From: Pseudomonas sp. NBRC 111124
GTDB taxonomy: Bacteria > Pseudomonadota > Gammaproteobacteria > Pseudomonadales > Pseudomonadaceae
DNA: 64,000 nt
Direction: 5' to 3'
NCBI RefSeq assembly: GCF_001320245.1
Contig: NZ_BCBA01000036.1
Span: forward strand, 59,636 to 123,635
Numbering within the stretch: the stretch's first letter is position 1; every line of letters begins with the position of its first letter. The position numbers and the translations under genes were made by a program. This document shows, piece after piece, positions 27,172 through 35,517 of the stretch. The notes below the pieces were generated by a model. That model was given only the letters and a program-made list of their open reading frames with translations. It had not been told where the DNA came from and ran no database searches.

Positions 27172-27274
27172 GGGATTAGCCTCTTCATTCGGTAGAGATG
27201 CGCCAGCGGCCTCATGGGCGGGTGGCGGCTAAAGGGCGAGATTATAACGCAAACGTCAGCGGCTGCGCGGTCGT

Positions 27275-27323
27275 TGTAGGAGCGGCCTTGTGTCGCGAAA
27301 GGGGCGCAAGGCCGCTCCTGCAG
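27275..27323. repeat. REP palindrome between the carbamoyltransferase and rlmJ
   Basis: TGTAGGAGCGGCCTTG pairs with CAAGGCCGCTCCTGCA, with one mismatch in the outer part. Its first 29 bases are identical to a segment of the REP at 43168-43196. The palindrome lies in the gap between rlmJ and the divergent end of the LPS block. Confidence 0.85.
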
Positions 27324-27341
27324 GAGATTTGTAACGCCTGA

Positions 27342-28178
27342 TTATTCGGCGATCAGCCAGTCCATACGGAAGCTGCCGGCAGTCTGCGCCAGCTCCTTGG
27401 CCAGCCACGGCAGCAGCTCGCGCAACTCTTCTTCCAGCCCCCAAGGCGGGTTGGCGATGGCCAGACCAGAACCGTTCAGGCCCTGCGGACTGTCCTGGTG
27501 ATGCACATACAACTCCACCCGCAGCAGCTTCGGCGCGCCGGTGCTGGTCAGGTCCTGATAGAAGCGGGTCAGCGAGCGCTGGTCCTTGATCGGGTACCAG
27601 ATGGCCGCGACGGTCTGGCGCATGCGGCTGATCGCCTCTTTCATCGAGGTGGTGCAGCGCTTGAGCTCGTCAGCTTGCTCGAACGGCGGATCGATCAGCA
27701 TGATGGCGCGCTTTTCCTGCACCGGCAGCAATGCCCGCGGCACATGCCAGCCTTCGCCCAGATGCACGACCACACGCGGGTCTTTCTTCATATTTTCTTT
27801 GAGCAGCGGCCCGTCTTCAGGGTGCTTCTCGTTGAGCAGTGCACGGTCCTGCTCGCGCATCAGGCGACGGGCCAGCTCGGGCGAACCCGGGTAGTAGCGC
27901 AGCTCACCATTGGCATTCAGGCGCTTGATGATGCGCAGATAGTCCGCGGCCTGGGCCGGCAGGTCGTCGCGGTTCCACAGGCGGGCGACGCCTTCCAGGT
28001 ACTCGCCGGTACGGGTCGCCTGGTCGCCCTGCAGGTCGTAAAGACCGAGGCCGGCGTGGGTGTCGATGTAGGCGAACGGCTGCTCCTTGCGCGACATCAG
28101 GGCGATGAGGCGGGTCAGCACGATATGTTTGAGGACGTCGGCATGGTTGCCGGCGTGGAAGGCGTGACGATAGTTCAT
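27342..28178 (-). CDS. rlmJ: 23S rRNA (adenine2030-N6)-methyltransferase RlmJ
   Basis: A 278-aa SAM-dependent methyltransferase. The N-terminus MNYRHAFHAGNHADVLKHIV and the catalytic DPPF motif (MLIDPPFEQADELKR) are diagnostic of RlmJ (formerly YhiR), which methylates A2030 of 23S rRNA. The start at 28178 was chosen because the family begins exactly there; the upstream extension is non-conserved in appearance. It is on the same strand as putP but ends well before a REP, and stands as a single gene. It was once linked to use of extracellular DNA as a nutrient in other bacteria. Confidence 0.94.
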   Translation of the reverse strand: MNYRHAFHAGNHADVLKHIVLTRLIALMSRKEQPFAYIDTHAGLGLYDLQGDQATRTGEYLEGVARLWNRDDLPAQAADYLRIIKRLNANGELRYYPGSPELARRLMREQDRALLNEKHPEDGPLLKENMKKDPRVVVHLGEGWHVPRALLPVQEKRAIMLIDPPFEQADELKRCTTSMKEAISRMRQTVAAIWYPIKDQRSLTRFYQDLTSTGAPKLLRVELYVHHQDSPQGLNGSGLAIANPPWGLEEELRELLPWLAKELAQTAGSFRMDWLIAE

Positions 28179-28283
28179 GGCAACTCCTGCGAAGGCGGCA
28201 AGTTTACCTTGCCTTGCAGGCGGAGTCAGGCCTGACTGCTGATCGGCGGGCCCGCGAAGCAGGCACCGCCGACTCAACGGGTA

Positions 28284-29762
28284 TTACTTGTCGGCGTGAT
28301 AAGCCGCATCAGCGGTTTCGAAGCGCTGCACCATTGCCTGAGACGGGCTGCCCAGCTTGCTTACCAGGATGATGGCGATGCTCGCCAGCAGGAAGCCAGG
28401 GATGATTTCGTACAGCCCCCAGGTATCGATCTGCTTCCACAGGATCACCGTCAGCGCACCGACCACGATACCGGCCAGCGCGCCATTACGGGTCATGCCC
28501 TTCCACAGCACCGAAATCAGCACCACCGGACCGAAGGCTGCACCGAAGCCAGCCCAGGCGTAGGCCACCAGGCCCAGTACGCGGTTTTCCGGGTTGGCGG
28601 CCATGGCAATGGCGATAAGGGCAACGGCCAGCACCATCAGGCGACCCACCCAGACCAGCTCACCCTGCGAAGCATTCTTGCGCAGGAAGGCCTTGTAGAA
28701 GTCTTCAGTCAGGGCACTGGAGCAAACCAGCAGCTGGCAGCTCAGGGTGCTCATCACCGCCGCCAGGATGGCCGACAGCAGCACACCGGCGATCCACGGG
28801 TTGAACAGGATCTTGGCCAGCTCAATGAACACCCGCTCATGGTTCTCGGTGACCGGGCCTGCCAGCTCAGGGTGCGCCGAGAAGTAGGCGATACCGAAGA
28901 AGCCCACGGCGCAAGTACCGGCCAGGCACAGGATCATCCAGGTCATGGAGATGCGACGGGCGTTGGCGATCGACTTCACCGAGTCGGCGGCCATGAAGCG
29001 CGCCAGGATGTGCGGTTGGCCGAAGTAACCCAGCCCCCAGCCCATCAGCGAGATGATACCGACAAAGGTCGCGCCCTTGAGCATGTCGAAGTTGGCCGGG
29101 TTCTGCGCTTCGATGGCCAGGAAGGTGGTGTCGAAACCACCGGTGGAGATCAGCACGATCACCGGCGTGAGGATCAGCGCGAAGATCATCAGCGAGGCCT
29201 GCACAGTATCGGTCCAGCTCACCGCCAGGAAACCACCGACGAAGGTGTAGGCGATGGTCGCTGCAGCACCGGCCCACAGGGCCGTCTCGTACGGCATGCC
29301 GAAGGTGCTTTCGAACAGGCGGGCACCGGCAACGATGCCGGAGGCGCAGTAGATGGTGAAGAACACCAGGATGACGATCGCCGAGATGATCCGCAGCAAG
29401 CCACTGTGGTCTTCGAAGCGGCTGGAGAAGTAGTCCGGCAGGGTCAGCGCGTCACCGTTGTGCTCGGTCTGCACACGCAGACGGCCAGCGACGAACAGCC
29501 AGTTCAGGTAGGCACCGACAGTCAGGCCGATGGCGATCCAGGCTTCGGAAAGGCCGGAGAAGTAGATGGCGCCCGGCAGGCCCATCAGCAGCCAGCCGCT
29601 CATGTCGGAGGCTCCGGCCGAGAGCGCGGTGACCACGCTACCCAGGCTGCGACCGCCAAGAATGTAGTCGGAAAGGTTGTTGGTGGAGCGATAGGCCGCG
29701 AAACCGATCAGCACCATTGCCGCGATATAGATCACGAAGGTGATCGTTAGTGGATTGCCCAT
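28284..29762 (-). CDS. putP: Sodium/proline symporter PutP
   Basis: A 492-aa sodium:solute symporter with about thirteen hydrophobic segments. The region YILGGRSLGSVVTALSAGAS, followed by DMSGWLLMGLPGAIY, is nearly identical to enteric PutP and contains the Na+-coordinating residues of helix II. It imports proline for PutA. The ATG at 29762 opens the divergent 360-bp control region shared with putA. The minus-strand -35 TTGCAC and -10 TAGGAT lie among GTTGCA operators, so PutA should repress it without proline. Confidence 0.95.
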   Translation of the reverse strand: MGNPLTITFVIYIAAMVLIGFAAYRSTNNLSDYILGGRSLGSVVTALSAGASDMSGWLLMGLPGAIYFSGLSEAWIAIGLTVGAYLNWLFVAGRLRVQTEHNGDALTLPDYFSSRFEDHSGLLRIISAIVILVFFTIYCASGIVAGARLFESTFGMPYETALWAGAAATIAYTFVGGFLAVSWTDTVQASLMIFALILTPVIVLISTGGFDTTFLAIEAQNPANFDMLKGATFVGIISLMGWGLGYFGQPHILARFMAADSVKSIANARRISMTWMILCLAGTCAVGFFGIAYFSAHPELAGPVTENHERVFIELAKILFNPWIAGVLLSAILAAVMSTLSCQLLVCSSALTEDFYKAFLRKNASQGELVWVGRLMVLAVALIAIAMAANPENRVLGLVAYAWAGFGAAFGPVVLISVLWKGMTRNGALAGIVVGALTVILWKQIDTWGLYEIIPGFLLASIAIILVSKLGSPSQAMVQRFETADAAYHADK

Positions 29763-29832
29763 GCGTGTGCCCTGGCGTTTGTTTTTATCTCATGCGCAAC
29801 CCTCCTCGCAGACGGTTGCACCCAGGCGGCGA

Positions 29833-29862
29833 ATCCTATGCAACAACGCAAAGTGGGTGCAA
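29833..29862 (-). promoter_or_regulatory. Probable sigma-70 promoter of putP
   Basis: On the minus strand, TTGCAC (29857-29862) and TAGGAT (29833-29838) are 18 bases apart. The -35 box coincides with the GTTGCA operator at 29858-29863 and the operator at 29839-29844 falls in the spacer, which fits repression by PutA. The -10 box is weak. Confidence 0.45.
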
Positions 29863-30047
29863 CCATTTTTCATTTGCAAGTTGCACCCACCCGTGCGCAT
29901 TACGGGAAATTCCATTTTTTGCTCCGTTTTGGAGCAAGAACACGTTTTATTCATAAGAAACCGCACCGTTATGAACTCTTTTTAATCTGTAGGAAGGTTC
30001 GTCAGACGAGTTGCACCTTTTCTTCAAAAAATTCGGGTTGCACCTGG

Positions 30048-30076
30048 TTGCACCCAAAAACGCCTACCGCTAATCT
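30048..30076 (+). promoter_or_regulatory. Probable sigma-70 promoter of putA
   Basis: TTGCAC (30048-30053) and TAATCT (30071-30076) are 17 bases apart. The -35 box overlaps the seventh GTTGCA operator (30047-30052), so PutA bound there would block RNA polymerase. Confidence 0.6.
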
Positions 30077-30122
30077 TGGCGCAGCTTAAGCCACAACCGT
30101 GGCAATAATGAGGATAAGAAAA

Positions 30123-33100
30123 TTGGCGACGACCACCCTGGGGGTCAAACTTGACGACCCGACCCGTGAGCGACTCAAAGCAGCTGCGCAGTCCATCGAC
30201 CGCACGCCGCACTGGTTGATCAAGCAAGCGATCTTCAATTACCTGGAGAAGCTCGAGGGTGGCGCTACCCTGACCGAACTCAACGGTCATGCCAACAACC
30301 TGGCCGACGACGCTGGCGAAGTACAGCCAGACCACGCCCACCAGTGCTTCCTAGAATTCGCCGAGAGCATCCTGCCGCAGTCGGTTCTGCGCTCGGCGAT
30401 TACCGCCGCCTACCGCCGCCCCGAGCAGGAAGTGGTACCGATGCTGCTGGAGCAGGCGCGCCTGAGCGCTCCGCTGGCCGAAGCCACCAACAAGCTCGCC
30501 GCCGGCATCGCCGAAAAACTGCGCAACCAGAAGAGTGCTGGTGGCCGTGCTGGCATCGTTCAGGGCCTGCTGCAGGAGTTTTCCCTGTCGTCCCAGGAAG
30601 GTGTTGCCCTGATGTGCCTGGCTGAAGCCCTGCTGCGCATCCCTGACAAAGGCACCCGCGACGCCCTGATCCGCGACAAGATCAGCAACGGCAACTGGCA
30701 GCCGCACCTGGGCAACAGCCCGTCACTGTTCGTCAACGCCGCCACCTGGGGCCTGCTACTGACCGGCAAGCTGGTCTCCACGCACAACGAAGCCGGCCTC
30801 ACCTCCTCGCTGACCCGCATCATCGGCAAGAGCGGCGAACCGATGATCCGCAAGGGCGTCGACATGGCCATGCGCCTGATGGGCGAGCAGTTCGTGACCG
30901 GCGAAACCATCGCCGAAGCCCTGGCCAACGCCAGCCGCTTCGAAGCCAAGGGCTTCCGCTACTCCTACGACATGCTTGGCGAAGCCGCACTGACCGAGCA
31001 TGACGCACAGAAGTACCTGGCGTCCTACGAGCAGGCGATCCACTCGATCGGCAAAGCCTCCCATGGCCGTGGCATCTATGAAGGCCCGGGCATCTCGATC
31101 AAGCTCTCGGCACTGCACCCGCGCTACAGCCGCGCCCAGTACGAGCGCGTGATGGAAGAGCTGTACCCGCGCCTGCTGTCGCTGACCCTGCTGGCCAAGC
31201 AGTACGACATCGGCCTGAACATCGATGCCGAGGAAGCCGACCGTTTGGAGTTGTCCCTCGACCTGCTCGAGCGCCTGTGCTTCGAGCCGGCCCTGGCTGG
31301 CTGGAACGGTATCGGCTTCGTGATCCAGGCCTACCAGAAACGCTGCCCATACGTGATCGACTACGTCATCGACCTGGCCAAGCGCAGCCGCCACCGCCTG
31401 ATGATCCGCCTGGTAAAAGGCGCCTACTGGGACAGTGAGATCAAGCGCGCCCAGGTTGAGGGTCTGGAAGGCTACCCGGTCTACACCCGCAAGGTGTACA
31501 CCGACGTGTCCTACGTCGCCTGTGCCCGCAAGCTGCTGGCCGTGCCGGAAGCCATCTACCCGCAGTTCGCTACCCACAACGCCCACACCTTGTCGGCCAT
31601 CTACCATATCGCCGGCCAGAACTATTACCCGGGCCAATACGAGTTCCAGTGCCTGCATGGCATGGGTGAGCCGCTGTACGAACAGGTTGTAGGCAAGGTC
31701 GCCGACGGCAAGCTGAACCGCCCGTGCCGCGTGTATGCCCCGGTCGGTACCCACGAAACCCTGCTGGCCTACCTGGTCCGCCGCCTGCTGGAGAACGGCG
31801 CCAACACCTCGTTCGTCAACCGCATCGCCGACCACTCCATTTCCATCCAGGAATTGGTCGCGGACCCGGTGAGCAGCATCGAACGCATGGGCACCCAGGA
31901 AGGCAGCATCGGCCTGCCGCACCCACGCATCCCGCTGCCGCGTGAACTGTATGGCAGTGAGCGTGCGAACTCGGCCGGCATCGACATGGCCAACGAACAC
32001 CGCCTGGCATCGCTGTCCTGCGCCATGCTGGCCACTGCCAACAACGACTGGAAGGCCACCCCGCTGCTGGCCTGCGCCGCCAGCGAGGCTGCAGCTGTAC
32101 CGGTACTGAACCCGGCGGACCACCGTGACGTGGTCGGCCATGTGCAGGAAGCCACCGTCGCCGACGTCGACAATGCCATCCAGTGCGCCCTGAACGCTGC
32201 CCCCATCTGGCAGGCCACTCCGCCCGCTGAACGTGCCGCGATCCTCGAGCGCACCGCTGATCTGATGGAAGCCGAAATCCAGCCGCTGATGGGCCTGCTC
32301 ATCCGTGAAGCTGGCAAGACCTTCGCCAACGCCATCGCCGAAGTGCGCGAAGCCGTGGACTTCCTGCGCTACTACGCGGTGCAGGCACGCAACGACTTCA
32401 GCAACGACGCCCACCGCCCACTGGGCCCGGTGGTGTGCATCAGCCCGTGGAACTTCCCGCTGGCGATCTTCACCGGCCAGGTAGCCGCCGCCTTGGCTGC
32501 CGGCAACCCGGTGCTGGCCAAGCCGGCCGAACAGACCCCGCTGATCGCCGCCCAGGCCGTGCGGCTGCTGCTGGAAGCCGGCATTCCGGAAGGTGTTCTG
32601 CAACTCCTGCCGGGCCGTGGCGAAACCGTCGGTGCCGGCCTGGTCGGTGACGAGCGCGTCAAAGGCGTGATGTTCACCGGCTCCACCGAGGTTGCCCGCC
32701 TGCTGCAGCGCAACGTCGCTGGCCGCCTGGACAACCAGGGCCGGCCGATCCCGCTGATTGCCGAAACCGGCGGCCAGAACGCCATGATCGTCGACTCCTC
32801 GGCGCTGACCGAGCAAGTAGTGATCGACGTGGTGTCCTCGGCCTTCGACAGCGCCGGCCAGCGTTGCTCGGCCCTGCGAGTGCTGTGCCTGCAGGAAGAC
32901 TCCGCAGACCGCGTGATCGAAATGCTCAAGGGCGCCATGGCCGAAAGCCGCCTGGGCTGCCCGGACCGCCTGGCCGTGGACATCGGCCCGGTGATCGACG
33001 CCGAAGCCAAGGCCGGTATCGAGAAGCACATCCAGGGCATGCGCGAGAAAGGCCGCTCGGTCTATCAAGTGGCAATCGCCGATGCAGCCGAGATCAAACG

Positions 33101-34076
33101 CGGCACCTTCGTGATGCCGACCCTGATCGAACTGGACAGCTTCGACGAACTGAAACGTGAAATCTTCGGCCCGGTACTGCACGTGGTGCGCTACAACCGC
33201 CGCAACCTCGACCAGTTGATCGAGCAGATCAACGCGTCCGGCTACGGCCTGACCCTCGGCGTGCACACCCGCATCGACGAGACCATCGCCAAGGTGGTGG
33301 AAACCGCCAACGCCGGCAACATGTACGTCAACCGCAACATCGTTGGCGCCGTGGTCGGCGTGCAGCCATTCGGCGGTGAAGGCCTGTCGGGCACCGGCCC
33401 GAAAGCGGGTGGTCCGCTGTACCTGTACCGCCTGCTGTCGACCCGCCCGGCCGACGCCATTGGCCGCCACTTCCAGCAGCAAGATGGCGCAGGCCAGCCG
33501 GACCGTGCCCTGCACGACCAGCTGATCAAGCCGCTGCATACGCTCAAGGCCTGGGCCGAGAGCAACCAGCAGGCCGACCTGGCCGCCCTGTGCAGCCAGT
33601 TCGCCGGCCAGTCGCAGAGCGGCATCGCCCGCCTGCTGCCCGGCCCGACCGGCGAGCGCAACACCTACACCATCCTGCCGCGCGAGCACGTGCTGTGCCT
33701 GGCGGACAACGAAGCCGACCTGCTGGCGCAGTTCGCGGCCGTGCTGGCGGTGGGTAGCTCGGCGGTGTGGGCTGACAGCGAGCCAGGCAAGGCCCTGCGT
33801 GGCCGCCTGCCGCGTGAGCTGCAGGCCAAGGTCAAGCTGGTGGCGGACTGGAACAAGGATGAAGTGGCATTCGACGCCGTGATCCACCATGGCGACTCCG
33901 ACCAGCTGCGCGGCGTGTGCCAACAAGTGGCCAAGCGTGCCGGGGCGATCGTCGGTGTGCACGGGCTGTCCAGCGGTGATCACCAGATTGCGCTGGAGCG
34001 CCTGGTGATCGAGCGGGCGGTGAGTGTGAATACTGCGGCGGCGGGCGGTAATGCCAGCCTGATGACCATTGGCTGA
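30123..34076 (+). CDS. putA: Trifunctional proline dehydrogenase/P5C dehydrogenase/repressor PutA
   Basis: A 1317-aa PutA that oxidises proline to glutamate in two steps. An N-terminal ribbon-helix-helix DNA-binding domain (TTTLGVKLDDPTRERLKAAA, residues 3-47 or so) is followed by the FAD proline dehydrogenase barrel (RLVKGAYWDSEIKRAQ) and the NAD P5C dehydrogenase (PWNFPLAIFTGQ; nucleophile Cys915 in GQRCSA). A short C-terminal domain follows. The start chosen is a TTG at 30123, since GAGGA lies nine bases upstream; ATG 30108 and GTG 30099 lack a site. The RHH domain and the GTTGCA sites indicate autorepression. Confidence 0.95.
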   Translation: MATTTLGVKLDDPTRERLKAAAQSIDRTPHWLIKQAIFNYLEKLEGGATLTELNGHANNLADDAGEVQPDHAHQCFLEFAESILPQSVLRSAITAAYRRPEQEVVPMLLEQARLSAPLAEATNKLAAGIAEKLRNQKSAGGRAGIVQGLLQEFSLSSQEGVALMCLAEALLRIPDKGTRDALIRDKISNGNWQPHLGNSPSLFVNAATWGLLLTGKLVSTHNEAGLTSSLTRIIGKSGEPMIRKGVDMAMRLMGEQFVTGETIAEALANASRFEAKGFRYSYDMLGEAALTEHDAQKYLASYEQAIHSIGKASHGRGIYEGPGISIKLSALHPRYSRAQYERVMEELYPRLLSLTLLAKQYDIGLNIDAEEADRLELSLDLLERLCFEPALAGWNGIGFVIQAYQKRCPYVIDYVIDLAKRSRHRLMIRLVKGAYWDSEIKRAQVEGLEGYPVYTRKVYTDVSYVACARKLLAVPEAIYPQFATHNAHTLSAIYHIAGQNYYPGQYEFQCLHGMGEPLYEQVVGKVADGKLNRPCRVYAPVGTHETLLAYLVRRLLENGANTSFVNRIADHSISIQELVADPVSSIERMGTQEGSIGLPHPRIPLPRELYGSERANSAGIDMANEHRLASLSCAMLATANNDWKATPLLACAASEAAAVPVLNPADHRDVVGHVQEATVADVDNAIQCALNAAPIWQATPPAERAAILERTADLMEAEIQPLMGLLIREAGKTFANAIAEVREAVDFLRYYAVQARNDFSNDAHRPLGPVVCISPWNFPLAIFTGQVAAALAAGNPVLAKPAEQTPLIAAQAVRLLLEAGIPEGVLQLLPGRGETVGAGLVGDERVKGVMFTGSTEVARLLQRNVAGRLDNQGRPIPLIAETGGQNAMIVDSSALTEQVVIDVVSSAFDSAGQRCSALRVLCLQEDSADRVIEMLKGAMAESRLGCPDRLAVDIGPVIDAEAKAGIEKHIQGMREKGRSVYQVAIADAAEIKRGTFVMPTLIELDSFDELKREIFGPVLHVVRYNRRNLDQLIEQINASGYGLTLGVHTRIDETIAKVVETANAGNMYVNRNIVGAVVGVQPFGGEGLSGTGPKAGGPLYLYRLLSTRPADAIGRHFQQQDGAGQPDRALHDQLIKPLHTLKAWAESNQQADLAALCSQFAGQSQSGIARLLPGPTGERNTYTILPREHVLCLADNEADLLAQFAAVLAVGSSAVWADSEPGKALRGRLPRELQAKVKLVADWNKDEVAFDAVIHHGDSDQLRGVCQQVAKRAGAIVGVHGLSSGDHQIALERLVIERAVSVNTAAAGGNASLMTIG

Positions 34077-34094
34077 CGCCTGGGGTTGTTGATG

Positions 34095-34122
34095 AAAAAG
34101 GAGAGCTTTGGCTCTCCTTTTT
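34095..34122 (+). terminator. Intrinsic terminator after putA
   Basis: AAAAAGGAGAGC and GCTCTCCTTTTT pair around a short loop and are followed by a run of T, 18 bases after the putA stop. It is a strong rho-independent terminator, and the A-rich 5' arm means it could also work for the convergent cassette at 34172-35298. Confidence 0.9.
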
Positions 34123-34171
34123 TTTGGGCGTGTCTTGGGGATTATTACGGCACCACCCTCCCACACCCCCA

Positions 34172-34618
34172 CTAACACTTCAACGGTTTAACCTGACGAC
34201 GCAACCACCATAGACTCCAACCTTTGATGACCTCTGAAGAAAAGAGCAATCCCCCCCATAGCCAATTATTGACTTCAGCAGTGATCATCGGCAGAACCAA
34301 GACCACCGAAATTGACGGAACAATAAATAAATATCTAAATGGCAACTGCATCATCGCCAGATAAACAACCCACTTTTTCCTTGCATAAAAACCGATACAC
34401 GAGACGGCTACCGAGCCCTGCAAAACCAGACCGGCCCATATCAGTGCCTCCGGACCGTCCCAACTACGCATAACATCGAGCCCACTTTTAAAATCCGACC
34501 AGAACGGCACCCCTCCACGGGCGGCGCTACGCAGAGAATATAAACAAAGGTAAAACGCATCCATGCCAGCCCAAACCAGGAACAAAGATTGCTGCAGCCT
34601 AACCTTTAACTCAGTCAA
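34172..34618 (-). CDS. Four-helix membrane protein of unknown function (A+T-rich cassette)
   Basis: A 148-aa protein that I do not recognise. Four hydrophobic helices are evident, at about residues 10-28, 58-78, 82-110 and 117-137, with few charged residues inside. The start is a TTG at 34618 whose TTGA overlaps the stop of the upstream gene; GGAAGG lies upstream at good spacing, and the next ATG would cut into helix one. Base composition is visibly richer in A+T than in putA or the acyl-CoA dehydrogenase gene, suggesting transfer. Small polytopic proteins coupled to a soluble partner include immunity proteins, but no sequence evidence supports that here. Confidence 0.7.
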   Translation of the reverse strand: MTELKVRLQQSLFLVWAGMDAFYLCLYSLRSAARGGVPFWSDFKSGLDVMRSWDGPEALIWAGLVLQGSVAVSCIGFYARKKWVVYLAMMQLPFRYLFIVPSISVVLVLPMITAEVNNWLWGGLLFSSEVIKGWSLWWLRRQVKPLKC

Positions 34619-35298
34619 TATGCACCTTCCCGAAACTCATATACCTCGTTAGCCACCACAGGGCGCCAATGCCAAGACTGGCCACTTATCGCCCATTCAT
34701 CACTGGCCTCGACAAAATATTGCGTTGTTCTCCGCACAGCCCCACAGCGGTGCACTGCTGACAACCTGACGAAATCACGCTCACTGGCTTTTAACGGCAC
34801 CCACCTCTGACTCACAACGCGCCTGGTATTGGCATAGTCTTTACCCTCGCTTGCAAAAAGACGCCCTTCGTCACCTCGCGAAGTTATGAAGTTTGCCGCG
34901 AAGGCTACACTGGACCAGAGCCGATCTGTATCAATACTAAAAGTGCTCCACTTACCAGGCCCCGCAGCCTCCTCATATCGACTTTCATGCTGTTGACAAT
35001 CCGTTTTTGATGGCGCCCACTTCAACGCGGGATAACACGTCACGTCAATGGGATAGCGTACCTCCTCGCGAAGAAGAAACCATCTCCCCTCACCCATCAA
35101 TTTTGAAGCTCGCTCTATTTCATCGCCGAGCAATGCTCGCCCCACAGGCAAACCACAATCTTCAAGAAATTCGCTCAGCCCGCGCAGCTGAGTATTTCTT
35201 TGCAGTAGATCTCGGACTACGGACTGGGCAAAGAAAGGATCTTCAATCCTGCTGATTTCTTCTTTCCAAACATCGCGCCAATGACAAATTCTAGCCAC
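34615..35298 (-). CDS. Protein of unknown function (A+T-rich cassette)
   Basis: A 227-aa protein with no domain I recognise. It is soluble by sequence: no signal peptide, no membrane helix, and a mixed charge pattern with several tryptophans (SGQSWHWRPVV near the C-terminus) and four cysteines. The start is a GTG at 35298 with a strong GGGAGGAAG seven bases upstream, so the gene is probably translated. Its TGA overlaps the TTG of the membrane-protein gene by four bases. It opens an A+T-rich island between putA and an acyl-CoA dehydrogenase. Function unknown; an effector with its membrane partner is one possibility. Confidence 0.72.
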   Translation of the reverse strand: MARICHWRDVWKEEISRIEDPFFAQSVVRDLLQRNTQLRGLSEFLEDCGLPVGRALLGDEIERASKLMGEGRWFLLREEVRYPIDVTCYPALKWAPSKTDCQQHESRYEEAAGPGKWSTFSIDTDRLWSSVAFAANFITSRGDEGRLFASEGKDYANTRRVVSQRWVPLKASERDFVRLSAVHRCGAVRRTTQYFVEASDEWAISGQSWHWRPVVANEVYEFREGAY

Positions 35299-35351
35299 AA
35301 GACTTCCTCCCTAGCAAAGAACAACATCTACCTCTTTTTTCATTGCTATGG

Positions 35352-35388
35352 TTGTAGGAATTGTCCACGATGGATGTAGGTATGTTCC
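35352..35388. repeat. Two near-identical 15-base direct repeats upstream of the cassette
   Basis: TTGTAGGAATTGTCC (35352-35366) and ATGTAGGTATGTTCC (35374-35388) match at 11 of 15 bases and begin 22 bases apart, two helical turns. They lie in the 219-base gap between the cassette and the acyl-CoA dehydrogenase gene, which otherwise shows no gene. They might be a tandem operator, but this is only a pattern. Confidence 0.4.
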
Positions 35389-35517
35389 TATCCTGCGAAT
35401 GGCTAGCGGGCGCTCCTGCCACCTAGATGACTGCCTCATCATCACTCACGCTTATTAACCTGCCCTTTACTTCATGGTTCCGCCAGACTCGCAGCATCCC
35501 GCCCAAGGACCCCTACC

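Larger units (their letters stand above)
29763..30122. promoter_or_regulatory. putP-putA divergent control region with seven PutA half-sites
   Basis: The core motif GTTGCA, bound by the PutA ribbon-helix-helix domain in enteric bacteria, occurs exactly seven times on either strand: 29815-29820, 29839-29844, 29858-29863, 29880-29885, 30010-30015, 30037-30042 and 30047-30052. Several extend to GGTTGCACCC. Four lie near putP and three near putA, with about 125 bases between groups. An imperfect arm TTGCTCC/GGAGCAA sits at 29919-29937. The gap has no open frame worth calling. Confidence 0.8.

Noticed and set aside
25669..27195. A 508-residue open frame opposite the carbamoyltransferase gene
   Set aside because: Antisense shadow; the plus-strand translation has no conserved motif.
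28296..29750. A 484-residue open frame opposite putP
   Set aside because: Antisense shadow with Gln/His/Arg-rich sequence and no domain; putP is certain.
30756..34178. A 1140-residue open frame on the minus strand over putA
   Set aside because: It lies entirely opposite PutA, has low-complexity His/Gln/Ala-rich sequence and no domain. High-GC codon bias commonly leaves long open antisense frames.
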